Below are positions 31,764 to 38,971 of a stretch of DNA of 42,572 nucleotides, in pieces; the first letter of the stretch is position 1; the number at the start of each line of letters is the position of its first letter. The stretch lies in assembly GCF_014650875.1 (NCBI RefSeq), contig NZ_BMVU01000055.1, positions 1 to 42,572 on the forward strand, written 5' to 3'. Both the position numbers and the translations under genes were made by a program. Source of the stretch: Streptomyces minutiscleroticus. Its GTDB lineage: Bacteria; Actinomycetota; Actinomycetes; Streptomycetales; Streptomycetaceae. Under the pieces are notes generated by a model, which made no database searches, was not told where the DNA came from, and saw only the letters and a list, made by a program, of their open reading frames with translations.

Positions 31764-32237
31764 CTAGGCGGGCACGGTCGCGTCGCTCGTACCGATCACG
31801 TTGTCGTCGCAGACGACACGGAGCTGTACGCCGGTGACGTCGTCGGTGGTCGTGTCCTTGAACTGGTGCTCGAATGCCGACGTTCCCGGCGGGTTGATGG
31901 TCGCGCCGATCTCCTGGAAGGTCACGGCCGGCAGATCACCGACGTGCAGGAGACAGGCTTCGCCCTCGTAAAACCCCTCGTTGAACTGGCCGGTCATCAG
32001 GACCGTGCGGGAATCGATCTGGGTGAACGTCACCTGGCCGCCCAGGAAGCCGGTGTAGGCGCTGTCGCCGATGTCCCTGTACGGAACCGCTCGGGTGGCT
32101 TGCGCGGCCCCTGCCGCTTCCCCGATCGTGGTCCTCCCCGCAGCGGACGCCGTCGGCGAGGCGGCGACCGAAATGAGCCCCGCCGCCACCACGGCTGCGG
32201 TCACCGCGGATCGCCAGGCAGTCCTTCCGAACCTCAT
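31764..32237 (-). CDS. Small secreted protein, 157 aa
   Basis: ATG at 32237 has AAGGAG 6 nt upstream; an ATG at 32255 is in frame but less well placed. A Sec signal peptide is clear: MRFGRTAWR, hydrophobic AVTAAVVAAGLISVAA, cleavage around TASA-AG (about residue 33). The mature part (about 124 aa) is beta-rich (GGQVTFTQIDSRTVLMTGQF) with two cysteines (GEAC, RVVC) able to form one disulfide. The family is not recognised. Probably co-transcribed with the ML-like gene. Confidence 0.7.
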   Translation of the reverse strand: MRFGRTAWRSAVTAAVVAAGLISVAASPTASAAGRTTIGEAAGAAQATRAVPYRDIGDSAYTGFLGGQVTFTQIDSRTVLMTGQFNEGFYEGEACLLHVGDLPAVTFQEIGATINPPGTSAFEHQFKDTTTDDVTGVQLRVVCDDNVIGTSDATVPA

Positions 32238-32597
32238 GCACTGCTCCTTCGACATCGAGGCGGAATGCCCCATACGCGGCTGCGCCGCCGGACACCCTTC
32301 CTCAACGGTGACAGATAGTAATAGAAAGATCACGCACTGACACCGGGGGGCATTGCGCTGATGCTTGTGCCGGGCCCTAACCTTCGGGAAACCCAGGTCG
32401 CAACCGAGCGGCTGGAATAGGGAAAGAGCTAACGGTGCTCGCGTGGGGCCTGGCCGAGCGGCTAGCGCCCCGTCGCCCGGCAACGACACGATCGCGTCCC
32501 TCCCCACGCCGATCGACAACATCCGCCAAGCAGGGAACTGACGCGAAGCTCACATCAGAACTCCTATTGACGTCCGAGTTGCGGCACTGCGGCGTCC
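32238..32597. other. Stretch without a supported gene
   Basis: 360 bp upstream of the secreted-protein gene. It should contain that gene's promoter on the minus strand. A + strand frame from 32435 is open but only its 3' end (after the junction repeat) is recognisable. Confidence 0.4.
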
Positions 32598-32621
32598 AGG
32601 AATCCGCGAACCCACGCGCTT
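32598..32621 (+). repeat. Junction repeat, copy 2
   Basis: AGGAATCCGCGAACCC-ACGCGCTT matches copy 3 at 22 of 24 positions. It immediately precedes a recombinase 3' fragment and is read in its frame as ESANPRA. Confidence 0.7.
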
Positions 32622-32803
32622 TGCACCGGCACCTGCTTAAGGGATTCACGCTGGACGGCCTGCGACAGGACCGGACCCTGAACGAGGCGTTCGAGACCGG
32701 CGATCCGCTGAAGCTGATGCGCCTGTTCGGCATCACGGAGAAGACCGCCATGCACTACGTCGGGGTGGCCCACCCGGAGAAGACCTCCCAGCTTCCCCGG
32801 TGA
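32620..32803 (+). pseudogene. 3' fragment of a second recombinase-like gene
   Basis: The last 50 residues (LRQDRTLNEAFETGDPLKLM, RLFGITEKTAMHYVGVAHPE, KTSQLPR) align along their length with the C-terminus of the recombinase-like protein ending at 29477. Nothing homologous is present upstream of the repeat at 32598-32621, so it is 5'-truncated. It marks a boundary between the p23/tpx cargo and the arsenic cluster. Confidence 0.7.
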
Positions 32804-32873
32804 CGGCCAGCGGCGGGAACGACAGTGGCGGGGCCGCCCGGAGCTTCCGGACGACCCCGCCTGCCAGTACCGC

Positions 32874-33848
32874 TCAGGCCGGGACGGCAGCGGTCTCCGG
32901 CTCGGTCTCGGACGTGCCGCGGGCGGCGAGGTAGCGCTCTGCGTCCAGGGCAGCGGCCGCGCCGGTTCCGGCGGCGGTGATGGCTTGGCGGTAGGTGTGA
33001 TCGACGACGTCGCCGGCCGCGAACACTCCTGGCAGGCTCGTACGCGTCGTCGGGGAGGCCACCTGGATGTAGCCCTCGCTGTCCAGCTCGAGCTGGCCGG
33101 TGAACAGCTCGGTGCGCGGGTCGTGGCCGATGGCGATGAACAGGCCCGTCACGTCCAGGTCGCGCGTGGCGCCGGTGAAGACGTCGCGCAGGACGACGCC
33201 GCCGAGCATGCCGTTCGTCTCCTTGATCTGGGCGATCTCGCTGTCGAAAGCGAAGGAGATCTTGTCGTCGGCGAAGGCCCGGTTCTGCATGACCTTGGAG
33301 GCGCGCAGGGTGGAGCGGCGGTGGACGACGGTGACGGAGCGGGCGAAGCGGGTGAGGAAGGTGGCTTCCTCCATGGCGGTGTCGCCGCCGCCGACCACGA
33401 CGATGTCGCGGTCGCGGAAGAAGAAGCCGTCACAGGTCGCGCACCAGGAGACACCGCGGCCGGAGAGTGCGTCCTCGTTCGGCAGGCCGAGCTTGCGGTA
33501 ACCGGAACCGGTCGCGATGATCACGGTCTTCGCGCGGTGGACGGTGCCGGCGGAGTCGGTGAGGAGCTTGATGTCGCCGGTGAGGTTCACCTCGACGATG
33601 TCGTCGTCGACCATCTCGGCGCCGAACTTCTCGGCCTGGGCCCGCATGTTCTCCATCAGCACCGGGCCGTCGACGCCTTGGGGGAAGCCCGGGAAGTTCT
33701 CGACCTCGGTGGTGGTCGTGAGCGATCCGCCGACGAAGATGCTGCTGCCGAACAGCAGGGGTTGCAGCTGGGCGCGGGCGGTGTAGAGGGCGGCGGTGTA
33801 GCCGGCCGGGCCGGAGCCGATGATGACGACGTGGCGTATCTCGCTCAC
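32874..33848 (-). CDS. trxB: Thioredoxin reductase, 324 aa (ArsT role)
   Basis: GTG at 33848 overlaps the arsC stop. The FAD-binding VVIIGSGPAGYTAALYTARA (about 7-26), the redox pair in SWCATCDGFFF (about 140-150), the NADPH-binding VVVGGGDTAMEEATFL and the C-terminal FAD motif GVFAAGDVVDHTYRQAITAA are all present. It reduces thioredoxin, which recycles the adjacent thioredoxin-type arsenate reductase. The arsC-arsT pairing divergent from arsRBO matches the organisation known from a Streptomyces linear plasmid (arsRBOCT). Confidence 0.9.
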   Translation of the reverse strand: MSEIRHVVIIGSGPAGYTAALYTARAQLQPLLFGSSIFVGGSLTTTTEVENFPGFPQGVDGPVLMENMRAQAEKFGAEMVDDDIVEVNLTGDIKLLTDSAGTVHRAKTVIIATGSGYRKLGLPNEDALSGRGVSWCATCDGFFFRDRDIVVVGGGDTAMEEATFLTRFARSVTVVHRRSTLRASKVMQNRAFADDKISFAFDSEIAQIKETNGMLGGVVLRDVFTGATRDLDVTGLFIAIGHDPRTELFTGQLELDSEGYIQVASPTTRTSLPGVFAAGDVVDHTYRQAITAAGTGAAAALDAERYLAARGTSETEPETAAVPA

Positions 33849-34279
33849 GCCGTCGCCTCCGGCTTCGCCGGGGCGATCTCGGCGATCAGTCCCTCGACCA
33901 GGGTCCTGATCTCGTCGCGGATCGGGCGGACGGCCTCGACGCCCTGGCCGGCCGGATCGTCCAGCTTCCAGTCCAGGTAGCGCTTGCCGGGGAAGACGGG
34001 GCAGGTGTCGCCGCAGCCCATGGTGATGCAGACGTCCGACTCGCGGACCGCGTCGACGGTGAGGATCTTCGGGACCTCGGCGGAGATGTCGATGCCGACC
34101 TCGGCCATGGCCTCGACGGCGGCCGGGTTGACCTGGTCGCCGGGGTTGGAGCCGGCGGAGCGGACCTCGACGCGGTCGCCGGCCAGGTGGGTCAGCCAGG
34201 CGGCGGCCATCTGGGAGCGGCCGGCGTTGTGGACGCAGACGAACAGGACGGACGGCTTCGTGCCGGGGCTCTCGGGCAT
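33845..34279 (-). CDS. arsC: Arsenate reductase, thioredoxin-coupled, 144 aa
   Basis: ATG at 34279 is preferred over longer in-frame starts because homology begins here. The low-molecular-weight phosphatase P-loop VCVHNAGRSQMAAAW has nucleophile Cys15 and Arg21. The redox cysteines lie in CITMGCGDTCPVFPGKRY (about 86-103), with catalytic Asp region DWKLDDP. It reduces As(V) to As(III) for export. Co-transcribed with trxB (4-bp overlap); divergent from arsR. Confidence 0.9.
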   Translation of the reverse strand: MPESPGTKPSVLFVCVHNAGRSQMAAAWLTHLAGDRVEVRSAGSNPGDQVNPAAVEAMAEVGIDISAEVPKILTVDAVRESDVCITMGCGDTCPVFPGKRYLDWKLDDPAGQGVEAVRPIRDEIRTLVEGLIAEIAPAKPEATA

Positions 34280-34321
34280 GAGGGGCTCTCTCGTCTCGCG
34301 GCGGCTGCACGCCACCCATGA

Positions 34322-34377
34322 CATCAGCATCCGCTGGTATCAGCGAACGGTGATGTGAGAGTATCAGCGCATGCTGA
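34322..34377. promoter_or_regulatory. Divergent ars promoter/ArsR operator region
   Basis: The 91-bp gap between arsC and arsR holds two TATCAGCG copies and an ATCAGCATCCGCTGG imperfect palindrome (about 34323-34337). The inverted repeat TCAGC (34364-34368) with GCTGA (34373-34377) spans the arsR ATG. These are probably ArsR sites repressing both directions. arsR has no clear Shine-Dalgarno, so its message may be leaderless. Confidence 0.55.
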
Positions 34378-34679
34378 CTTCAGTCGATCCTGATGTGATC
34401 CGGGCGCTGGGCGATCCGCTCCGGCTGCAGATCGTGACCCTGCTGGCGCGCGAGACGCTGTGCACCACGCACCTGGTGGAGGAGACCGGGGCCAAGCAGA
34501 CCAACCTGTCCAACCACATGAAGGTGCTGCGCGAGGCCGGGCTGGTGGAGACCGAGCCGTGCGGCCGGTTCACCTACTACAAGCTCAAGCCCGACGTTCT
34601 GGCCGGTTTGTCCGGACAGTTCGCCGAGCTCGCCGAATCCGCCCGCACCGCCGCCGAAAACAAGAGGGCCTGCCCGTGA
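34371..34679 (+). CDS. arsR: ArsR-family arsenic repressor, 102 aa
   Basis: ATG 34371. Winged helix: PDVIRALGDPLRLQIVTLLA, ETLCTTHLVEETGAKQTNLS, NHMKVLREAGLVETEPCGRF, TYYKLKP. Cysteines at about 31, 64 and the C-terminal C101 may serve as the arsenite site, which differs from the E. coli CVC type. It represses and de-represses the divergent ars genes. The stop overlaps the transporter GTG. Confidence 0.9.
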   Translation: MLTSVDPDVIRALGDPLRLQIVTLLARETLCTTHLVEETGAKQTNLSNHMKVLREAGLVETEPCGRFTYYKLKPDVLAGLSGQFAELAESARTAAENKRACP

Positions 34680-35794
34680 CCTCCACCGAGCCCACCACCG
34701 CCCGCGCCACGAACGCCGAGGCGGCTGGGGACGACTCGATCGTCAAGAAGCTCTCCACCCTCGACCGCTACCTCGCAGTGTGGATCCTCATCGCCATGGC
34801 GGTCGGCCTCGGGCTCGGCCGGCTCATCCCGGGACTGAACGACGCCCTGGCGAAGGTGGAGATCGGCGGGATCTCCCTGCCGATCGCGCTCGGCCTGCTG
34901 ATCATGATGTATCCCGTGCTGGCGAAGGTCCGCTACGACCGGCTCGACGCCGTCACCGGCGACCGGAAGCTGATGATTTCCTCGCTGGTCATCAACTGGA
35001 TCGTCGGCCCGGCGGTCATGTTCGCGCTGGCATGGATCTTCCTGCCGGACCTGCCCGAGTACCGCACCGGCCTGATCATCGTCGGTCTGGCCCGCTGCAT
35101 CGCCATGGTCATCATCTGGAACGACCTGGCCTGTGGCGACCGCGAGGCCGCCGCCGTCCTCGTCGCTTTGAACTCGGTCTTCCAGGTCCTCGCGTTCGGC
35201 CTGCTGGGCTGGTTCTACCTCGACCTGCTGCCCGGCTGGCTGGGCCTCGGCGACGGCGAGCACCTCGACATCTCCATGGGGAAGATCGCGCTCAACGTCG
35301 TCATCTTCCTCGGCATCCCGCTCGCCGCCGGGTTCCTCACCCGCCGCCTGGGCGAGAAGAAGCTCGGCCGCGCCGACTACGAGTCGAAGTTCCTGCCGAA
35401 GATCGGCCCCTGGGCGCTGTACGGGCTGCTGTTCACGATCGTCATCCTCTTCGCCCTCCAGGGCAAGACCATCACCTCACAGCCCCTCGACGTCGCCCGG
35501 ATCGCGCTGCCGCTGCTGGTCTACTTCGCGGTCATGTTCTTCGGCACCTTCCTCCTGGGCAAGGGCCTGGGTCTGGCCTACGACCGCACCGCGACCCTCG
35601 CCTTCACCGCGGCGGGCAACAACTTCGAGCTGGCCATCGCGGTCGCCATCGCCACCTTCGGCGTCACCTCCGGCCAAGCCCTGTCCGGCGTTGTCGGCCC
35701 GCTCATCGAAGTCCCAGTGCTGATCGGCCTGGTCTACGTCGCGCTTGCCTGGCGAAGGAAGTTCGCCCCGGGCGCGGTAACGACGGCCCCGTGA
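34676..35794 (+). CDS. acr3: ACR3-family arsenite efflux transporter, 372 aa
   Basis: GTG 34676 overlaps the arsR stop by 4 bp. About ten membrane segments, including YLAVWILIAMAVGLGLGRLI, SLVINWIVGPAVMFALAWIF, and GLARCIAMVIIWNDLACGDR with the conserved Cys of helix 4 needed for transport in ACR3 proteins. Conserved NNFELAIAVAIATFGVTSGQ lies near the end. It exports As(OH)3 using the proton motive force. Often annotated arsB in Streptomyces, but the sequence is of the ACR3 type. Confidence 0.9.
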   Translation: MTSTEPTTARATNAEAAGDDSIVKKLSTLDRYLAVWILIAMAVGLGLGRLIPGLNDALAKVEIGGISLPIALGLLIMMYPVLAKVRYDRLDAVTGDRKLMISSLVINWIVGPAVMFALAWIFLPDLPEYRTGLIIVGLARCIAMVIIWNDLACGDREAAAVLVALNSVFQVLAFGLLGWFYLDLLPGWLGLGDGEHLDISMGKIALNVVIFLGIPLAAGFLTRRLGEKKLGRADYESKFLPKIGPWALYGLLFTIVILFALQGKTITSQPLDVARIALPLLVYFAVMFFGTFLLGKGLGLAYDRTATLAFTAAGNNFELAIAVAIATFGVTSGQALSGVVGPLIEVPVLIGLVYVALAWRRKFAPGAVTTAP

Positions 35795-36849
35795 CCCAGC
35801 AGACGGATGTGGTGGTGGTCGGCGGCGGCCAGGCAGGGCTCGCCGCCGGCTACCACCTGCGCCGCCAAGGTCTCGACTTCGTGATCCTGGACGCGGAGGC
35901 GGCGCCGGGCGGGTCGTGGCAGCACATGTGGGACTCGCTGCACCTGTTCTCCCCGGCGGAGCACTCCTCGCTCCCCGGCCGCCTCATGCCCGCCCAAGGA
36001 GGCGAGACGTACCCGGGCGCCGGGCACGTGGTGGACTACCTCGCCGACTACGAGAAGCGCTACGACCTGCCCGTCCAGCGCGGCACCCGCGTGGACGCCG
36101 TACGCCGCGACGCAGACCGGCTCCTGGTCGAAGCGGACTCCGGCACGTGGCGGGCCCGCGCGGTCATCAGCGCCACCGGTATCTGGTCGCGGCCGTTCCT
36201 GCCCGCCGTCCCTGGCAGATCGGTCTTCACCGGGCGGCAGCTACACACGGTGAACTACCGCTGTCCGGCCGACTTCGCCGACCAGCGCGTCATCGTGGTC
36301 GGCGGCGGCAACTCCGGCGCCCAGATCGCCGCCGACCTCGCCCTCGACGGCCGAGTCGAGGTGACGTGGGTGACCCAACGCCCGCCGCGGTTCCTGCCGG
36401 ACGACATCGACGGCCGGGCCCTGTTCGATGTCGCCACCGCCCGCCGCCGCGCCCTGGACGTCGGCCGCACCGACACCGGCGGGGTCGCCTCCCTCGGCGA
36501 CATCGTGGCCGTGCCGCCCGTCCGCGCCGCCCGCGACGCCGGACTCCTGACCGCGAAGCCGATGTTCGCGCAGCTCGCCCCTACCGGTCTCCGGTGGGCT
36601 GACGGCAACCAGAGCGACGCGGACGCGGTGATCTGGTGCACCGGCTTCCGCCCGGCCCTGTCCCACCTTGCCCCGCTGAACCTGCGCGGCCCGCGCGGCC
36701 ACATCCCCACCGACGGCACGCGCGCTCTGGGCGAGCCGCGGCTGCATCTGCTCGGCTACGGCGACTGGACCGGCCCGGCCTCGGCCACCCTCATCGGCGT
36801 CGGCCGCACCGCCCGCGACGCTGTCCGCGCGATCGCCCAGCTGTCGTGA
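35791..36849 (+). CDS. arsO: ArsO-type flavin-binding monooxygenase, 352 aa
   Basis: GTG 35791 overlaps the acr3 stop. The FAD motif VVVVGGGQAGLAAGYHLRRQ (about 7-26), the GSWQHMWDSLHLFSPAEHSS region, and the NADPH motif VIVVGGGNSGAQIAADLALD (about 168-187) are typical of flavin monooxygenases found beside acr3. The precise reaction is not settled; a role in arsenic redox or in handling organoarsenicals is inferred from context. Third gene of the arsR-acr3-arsO operon. Confidence 0.8.
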   Translation: MTQQTDVVVVGGGQAGLAAGYHLRRQGLDFVILDAEAAPGGSWQHMWDSLHLFSPAEHSSLPGRLMPAQGGETYPGAGHVVDYLADYEKRYDLPVQRGTRVDAVRRDADRLLVEADSGTWRARAVISATGIWSRPFLPAVPGRSVFTGRQLHTVNYRCPADFADQRVIVVGGGNSGAQIAADLALDGRVEVTWVTQRPPRFLPDDIDGRALFDVATARRRALDVGRTDTGGVASLGDIVAVPPVRAARDAGLLTAKPMFAQLAPTGLRWADGNQSDADAVIWCTGFRPALSHLAPLNLRGPRGHIPTDGTRALGEPRLHLLGYGDWTGPASATLIGVGRTARDAVRAIAQLS

Positions 36850-36853
36850 CCGG

Positions 36854-37363
36854 TCAGGTGATGGCGGGGCTGCGGCGCTCGACGAGGACGACGTCGCGCC
36901 AGACGCCGTGATGGCGCCCGATCCGCTCCCGTGTGCCGAGGACACGGAAGCCGGCCCGCTCATGGACAGCGAGGCTGGCGGTGTTCTCGGGGAAGATCCC
37001 CGACTGGATCGTCCAGATCCCGGCCCGTTCGGTGGAATCCACTAGAGTTTTCAGCAGGGCGGAGGCGACGCCGCGGCCGCGGGCGTCCGGGTGGACGTAG
37101 ACGGAGTGCTCGACCACCCCCGCGTACGCGCACCGGTCGGAGACCCGGCTCGCGGCCACCCAGCCCAGCACCGCCCCGTCCGCGTCCAGGGCGGCGAAGC
37201 GGTGCTCGGGCAGTTTCGCCGCGTCGAACGCCTCCCAGGTCGGTGCGACGGTCTCGAAGGTGGCGTTCCCCTCGTCGATCCCCGCCTGATAGATGGCGAG
37301 CACCTGCCCCGCGTGCTTCGGCGCCAGCGGCACGATCACCGCGCTCGCCAATCCGCTCCCCAC
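36854..37363 (-). CDS. arsN1: GNAT acetyltransferase, ArsN1-like, 169 aa
   Basis: ATG at 37363. A phosphinothricin-acetyltransferase-like GNAT fold is clear: LAIYQAGIDEGNATFETVAP, CAYAGVVEHSVYVHPDARGR then GVASALLKTLVD (acetyl-CoA loop R-G-R-G-V-A), and TIQSGIFPENTASLAVHERA. ArsN1 enzymes N-acetylate arsinothricin, an organoarsenical glutamine-synthetase inhibitor; the arsenic context favours this, but phosphinothricin-type substrates cannot be excluded. Convergent with arsO (4 bp apart). Confidence 0.75.
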   Translation of the reverse strand: MGSGLASAVIVPLAPKHAGQVLAIYQAGIDEGNATFETVAPTWEAFDAAKLPEHRFAALDADGAVLGWVAASRVSDRCAYAGVVEHSVYVHPDARGRGVASALLKTLVDSTERAGIWTIQSGIFPENTASLAVHERAGFRVLGTRERIGRHHGVWRDVVLVERRSPAIT

Positions 37364-37386
37364 GACGTTCCCCCCTCCCGTACCGG

Positions 37387-37761
37387 TCAGGCCGCGGCCG
37401 GCAGGGCCAGCAGCTTGCCCATCGCCGCCAGCACGGACGGCTCAACCCGGTAATAGACCCAGGTGCCGCGCCGCTCGGAGGTGAGCAGCCCAGCCTCCTT
37501 CAGCTTCTTCAGGTGATGGGACACCGTCGGCTGGGAGACACCGACGTCGGAGATGTCGCACACGCACGCCTCCCCGCCCTCGTGCGAGGCCACAGCGGAG
37601 AACAGCCGCAGGCGGACCGGGTCGCCGAGCGCCTTGAACATCCGCGCGGCGGTCTCGGCCTCCTCGGCGGTCATCGGCCGCTCGGTCAGCGGCGGGCAGC
37701 ACGGCGCCACGCCCTGACCGTCGGCGGGCTCGAGCAGCGGCAGCACCTTCGCATTCGACAT
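37387..37761 (-). CDS. arsR2: Second ArsR-family repressor, 124 aa
   Basis: ATG at 37761; the frame extends 18 nt upstream but the operator-like repeat spans this start. The winged helix includes ARMFKALGDPVRLRLFSAVA, EACVCDISDVGVSQPTVSHH, LKKLKEAGLLTSERRGTWVY. Metal-site candidates are Cys21-Cys22 (APCC) and Cys66/Cys68 (ACVCD). There is no Shine-Dalgarno, so a leaderless message is likely. It probably controls itself, arsN1-side genes and the divergent flavoprotein pair. Confidence 0.85.
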   Translation of the reverse strand: MSNAKVLPLLEPADGQGVAPCCPPLTERPMTAEEAETAARMFKALGDPVRLRLFSAVASHEGGEACVCDISDVGVSQPTVSHHLKKLKEAGLLTSERRGTWVYYRVEPSVLAAMGKLLALPAAA

Positions 37762-37785
37762 GCGTCTATGTTGACACATGTCGAA
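37754..37785. promoter_or_regulatory. Operator at the arsR2 start
   Basis: Perfect inverted repeat TTCGACAT (37754-37761) and ATGTCGAA (37778-37785), 16 nt apart, covers the arsR2 start codon. Between the arms lies GTCTATGTTGAC (37764-37775), found again at 38889-38900. ATGTCGAA also recurs at 38947-38954. Likely the ArsR2 binding site. Confidence 0.6.
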
Positions 37786-37800
37786 CCAAGCGGGCGAGGG

Positions 37801-38862
37801 TCACTGAGTCCGTAGATGCGCGGCAAGGTGGCGGGCGATGCGGTCGGCGTCCCGGCCGACCCCGCGCAGGGAGTTGGAGGACAGGGAGCGCTGCCACTCC
37901 AGCCCGGTGAACGCCAGGCCCGACACGGTAGCCGAGACGCCGCCGCGTTGCCGGGGGTGCCCGGCGGCGTCGAGCGCGCGGTCCAAGCCGTCCAGGTATG
38001 GCAGGTCGGGCCGGTAGCCGGTGGCCAGCACGATCGCGTCGACTTCCTCGCGGCTCCCGTCCGTCCAGCAGACCTTCGCGCCGTCGATGCCGGTGAAGAC
38101 CGGCCGCCGGTCCGGGGCGCCCTGGTTGAGGGCGGCGCGGTAGCGGCCGTCGTCGATGACGAGCTGTGTGGGCGGCTGACGCAGCAGGCCGCCGAGCGGG
38201 GCGGCGTCCAGGCCGGTGCGCCGCAGCCAGAAGTGCAGGTCGCGTCCGGCGATCTTCTGGCGGGCGAACTTCACCGGCGCGCGGCTGGCGAGCGTGACCC
38301 GCGCGGTCGTGGCGAGCTCGGCGGCGATCTGCACGGCGGAATTTCCCGCGCCCACCACCACGACCCGCTGGCCGGCGAAGGGTTTCGGGCGGCGGTACTC
38401 GGCTGTGTGCAGCACTGTGCCGGTGGAGCCTTCCAGACCGGGAAGGGCGGGTCGATGAGGGTGGCCGAACGTGCCGGACGCCGCGACCACGGCCCGCGCG
38501 GCCAGTGCACGGTTGCCGTCGGCCACCTCCACCTCGAAGCCTGCATCGCCTCGCCGTACGCCGGTGACTCGGTGGCCGGTACGGATGTCCACGTCCAGGC
38601 GTGTGGCGTACGCCGCCAGGTAGGCGGCGACCTCGTCCCGGTGCGGGTAGTGGTCCGGATCACCGGGGAACGGCATGCCAGGCAGGGAGCTGTACCGGGC
38701 CGGGGAGAACAGGGTGAGGCTGTCGTAGTACCGCGGCCACGACCCGGCCGCGGCGCCGGACGCCTCCAGCACCACCGGCCGAAGGCCCTCGCGCAGCAGG
38801 GCGTGGGCGGCGGCAAGGCCGGACTGCCCGCCCCCGATCACCGCGACGTCAACGTACTCCAT
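37801..38862 (-). CDS. Flavoprotein monooxygenase, ArsO-like paralogue, 353 aa
   Basis: ATG at 38862 follows AGGAGG. FAD motif VAVIGGGQSGLAAAHALLRE (about 6-25), GSWPRYYDSLTLFSPARYSS, and NADPH motif VVVVGAGNSAVQIAAELATT (about 170-189). It is the same family as the arsO product at 35791-36849 and aligns along its length (SLTLFSPARYSSLPG versus SLHLFSPAEHSSLPG). Presumed arsenic-linked redox enzyme. Lies 39 bp upstream of arsR2 in the same direction. Confidence 0.8.
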   Translation of the reverse strand: MEYVDVAVIGGGQSGLAAAHALLREGLRPVVLEASGAAAGSWPRYYDSLTLFSPARYSSLPGMPFPGDPDHYPHRDEVAAYLAAYATRLDVDIRTGHRVTGVRRGDAGFEVEVADGNRALAARAVVAASGTFGHPHRPALPGLEGSTGTVLHTAEYRRPKPFAGQRVVVVGAGNSAVQIAAELATTARVTLASRAPVKFARQKIAGRDLHFWLRRTGLDAAPLGGLLRQPPTQLVIDDGRYRAALNQGAPDRRPVFTGIDGAKVCWTDGSREEVDAIVLATGYRPDLPYLDGLDRALDAAGHPRQRGGVSATVSGLAFTGLEWQRSLSSNSLRGVGRDADRIARHLAAHLRTQ

Positions 38863-38971
38863 GAACGAACCTCCTGGATTCGATGAATGTCTATGTTGAC
38901 GTCTATCGATACAGGTGCCATGCTGGGCCGCGCAAGCCATCGACAGATGTCGAAACACGCAAGGAGTCGCC
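38863..38971. promoter_or_regulatory. Divergent promoter region with ArsR2-type sites
   Basis: The 109-bp gap contains GTCTATGTTGAC (38889-38900), identical to the arsR2 operator core, and ATGTCGAA (38947-38954). TTGACG at 38896-38901 could serve as a + strand -35. Shared elements imply co-regulation with arsR2. AAGGAG precedes GTG 38972. Confidence 0.55.

Noticed and set aside
29478..32803. The VOC-tpx-ML block as a composite transposon with inverted terminal repeats
   Set aside because: The two recombinase copies are in direct orientation, one is only a fragment, and no inverted terminal repeats were found at the edges.
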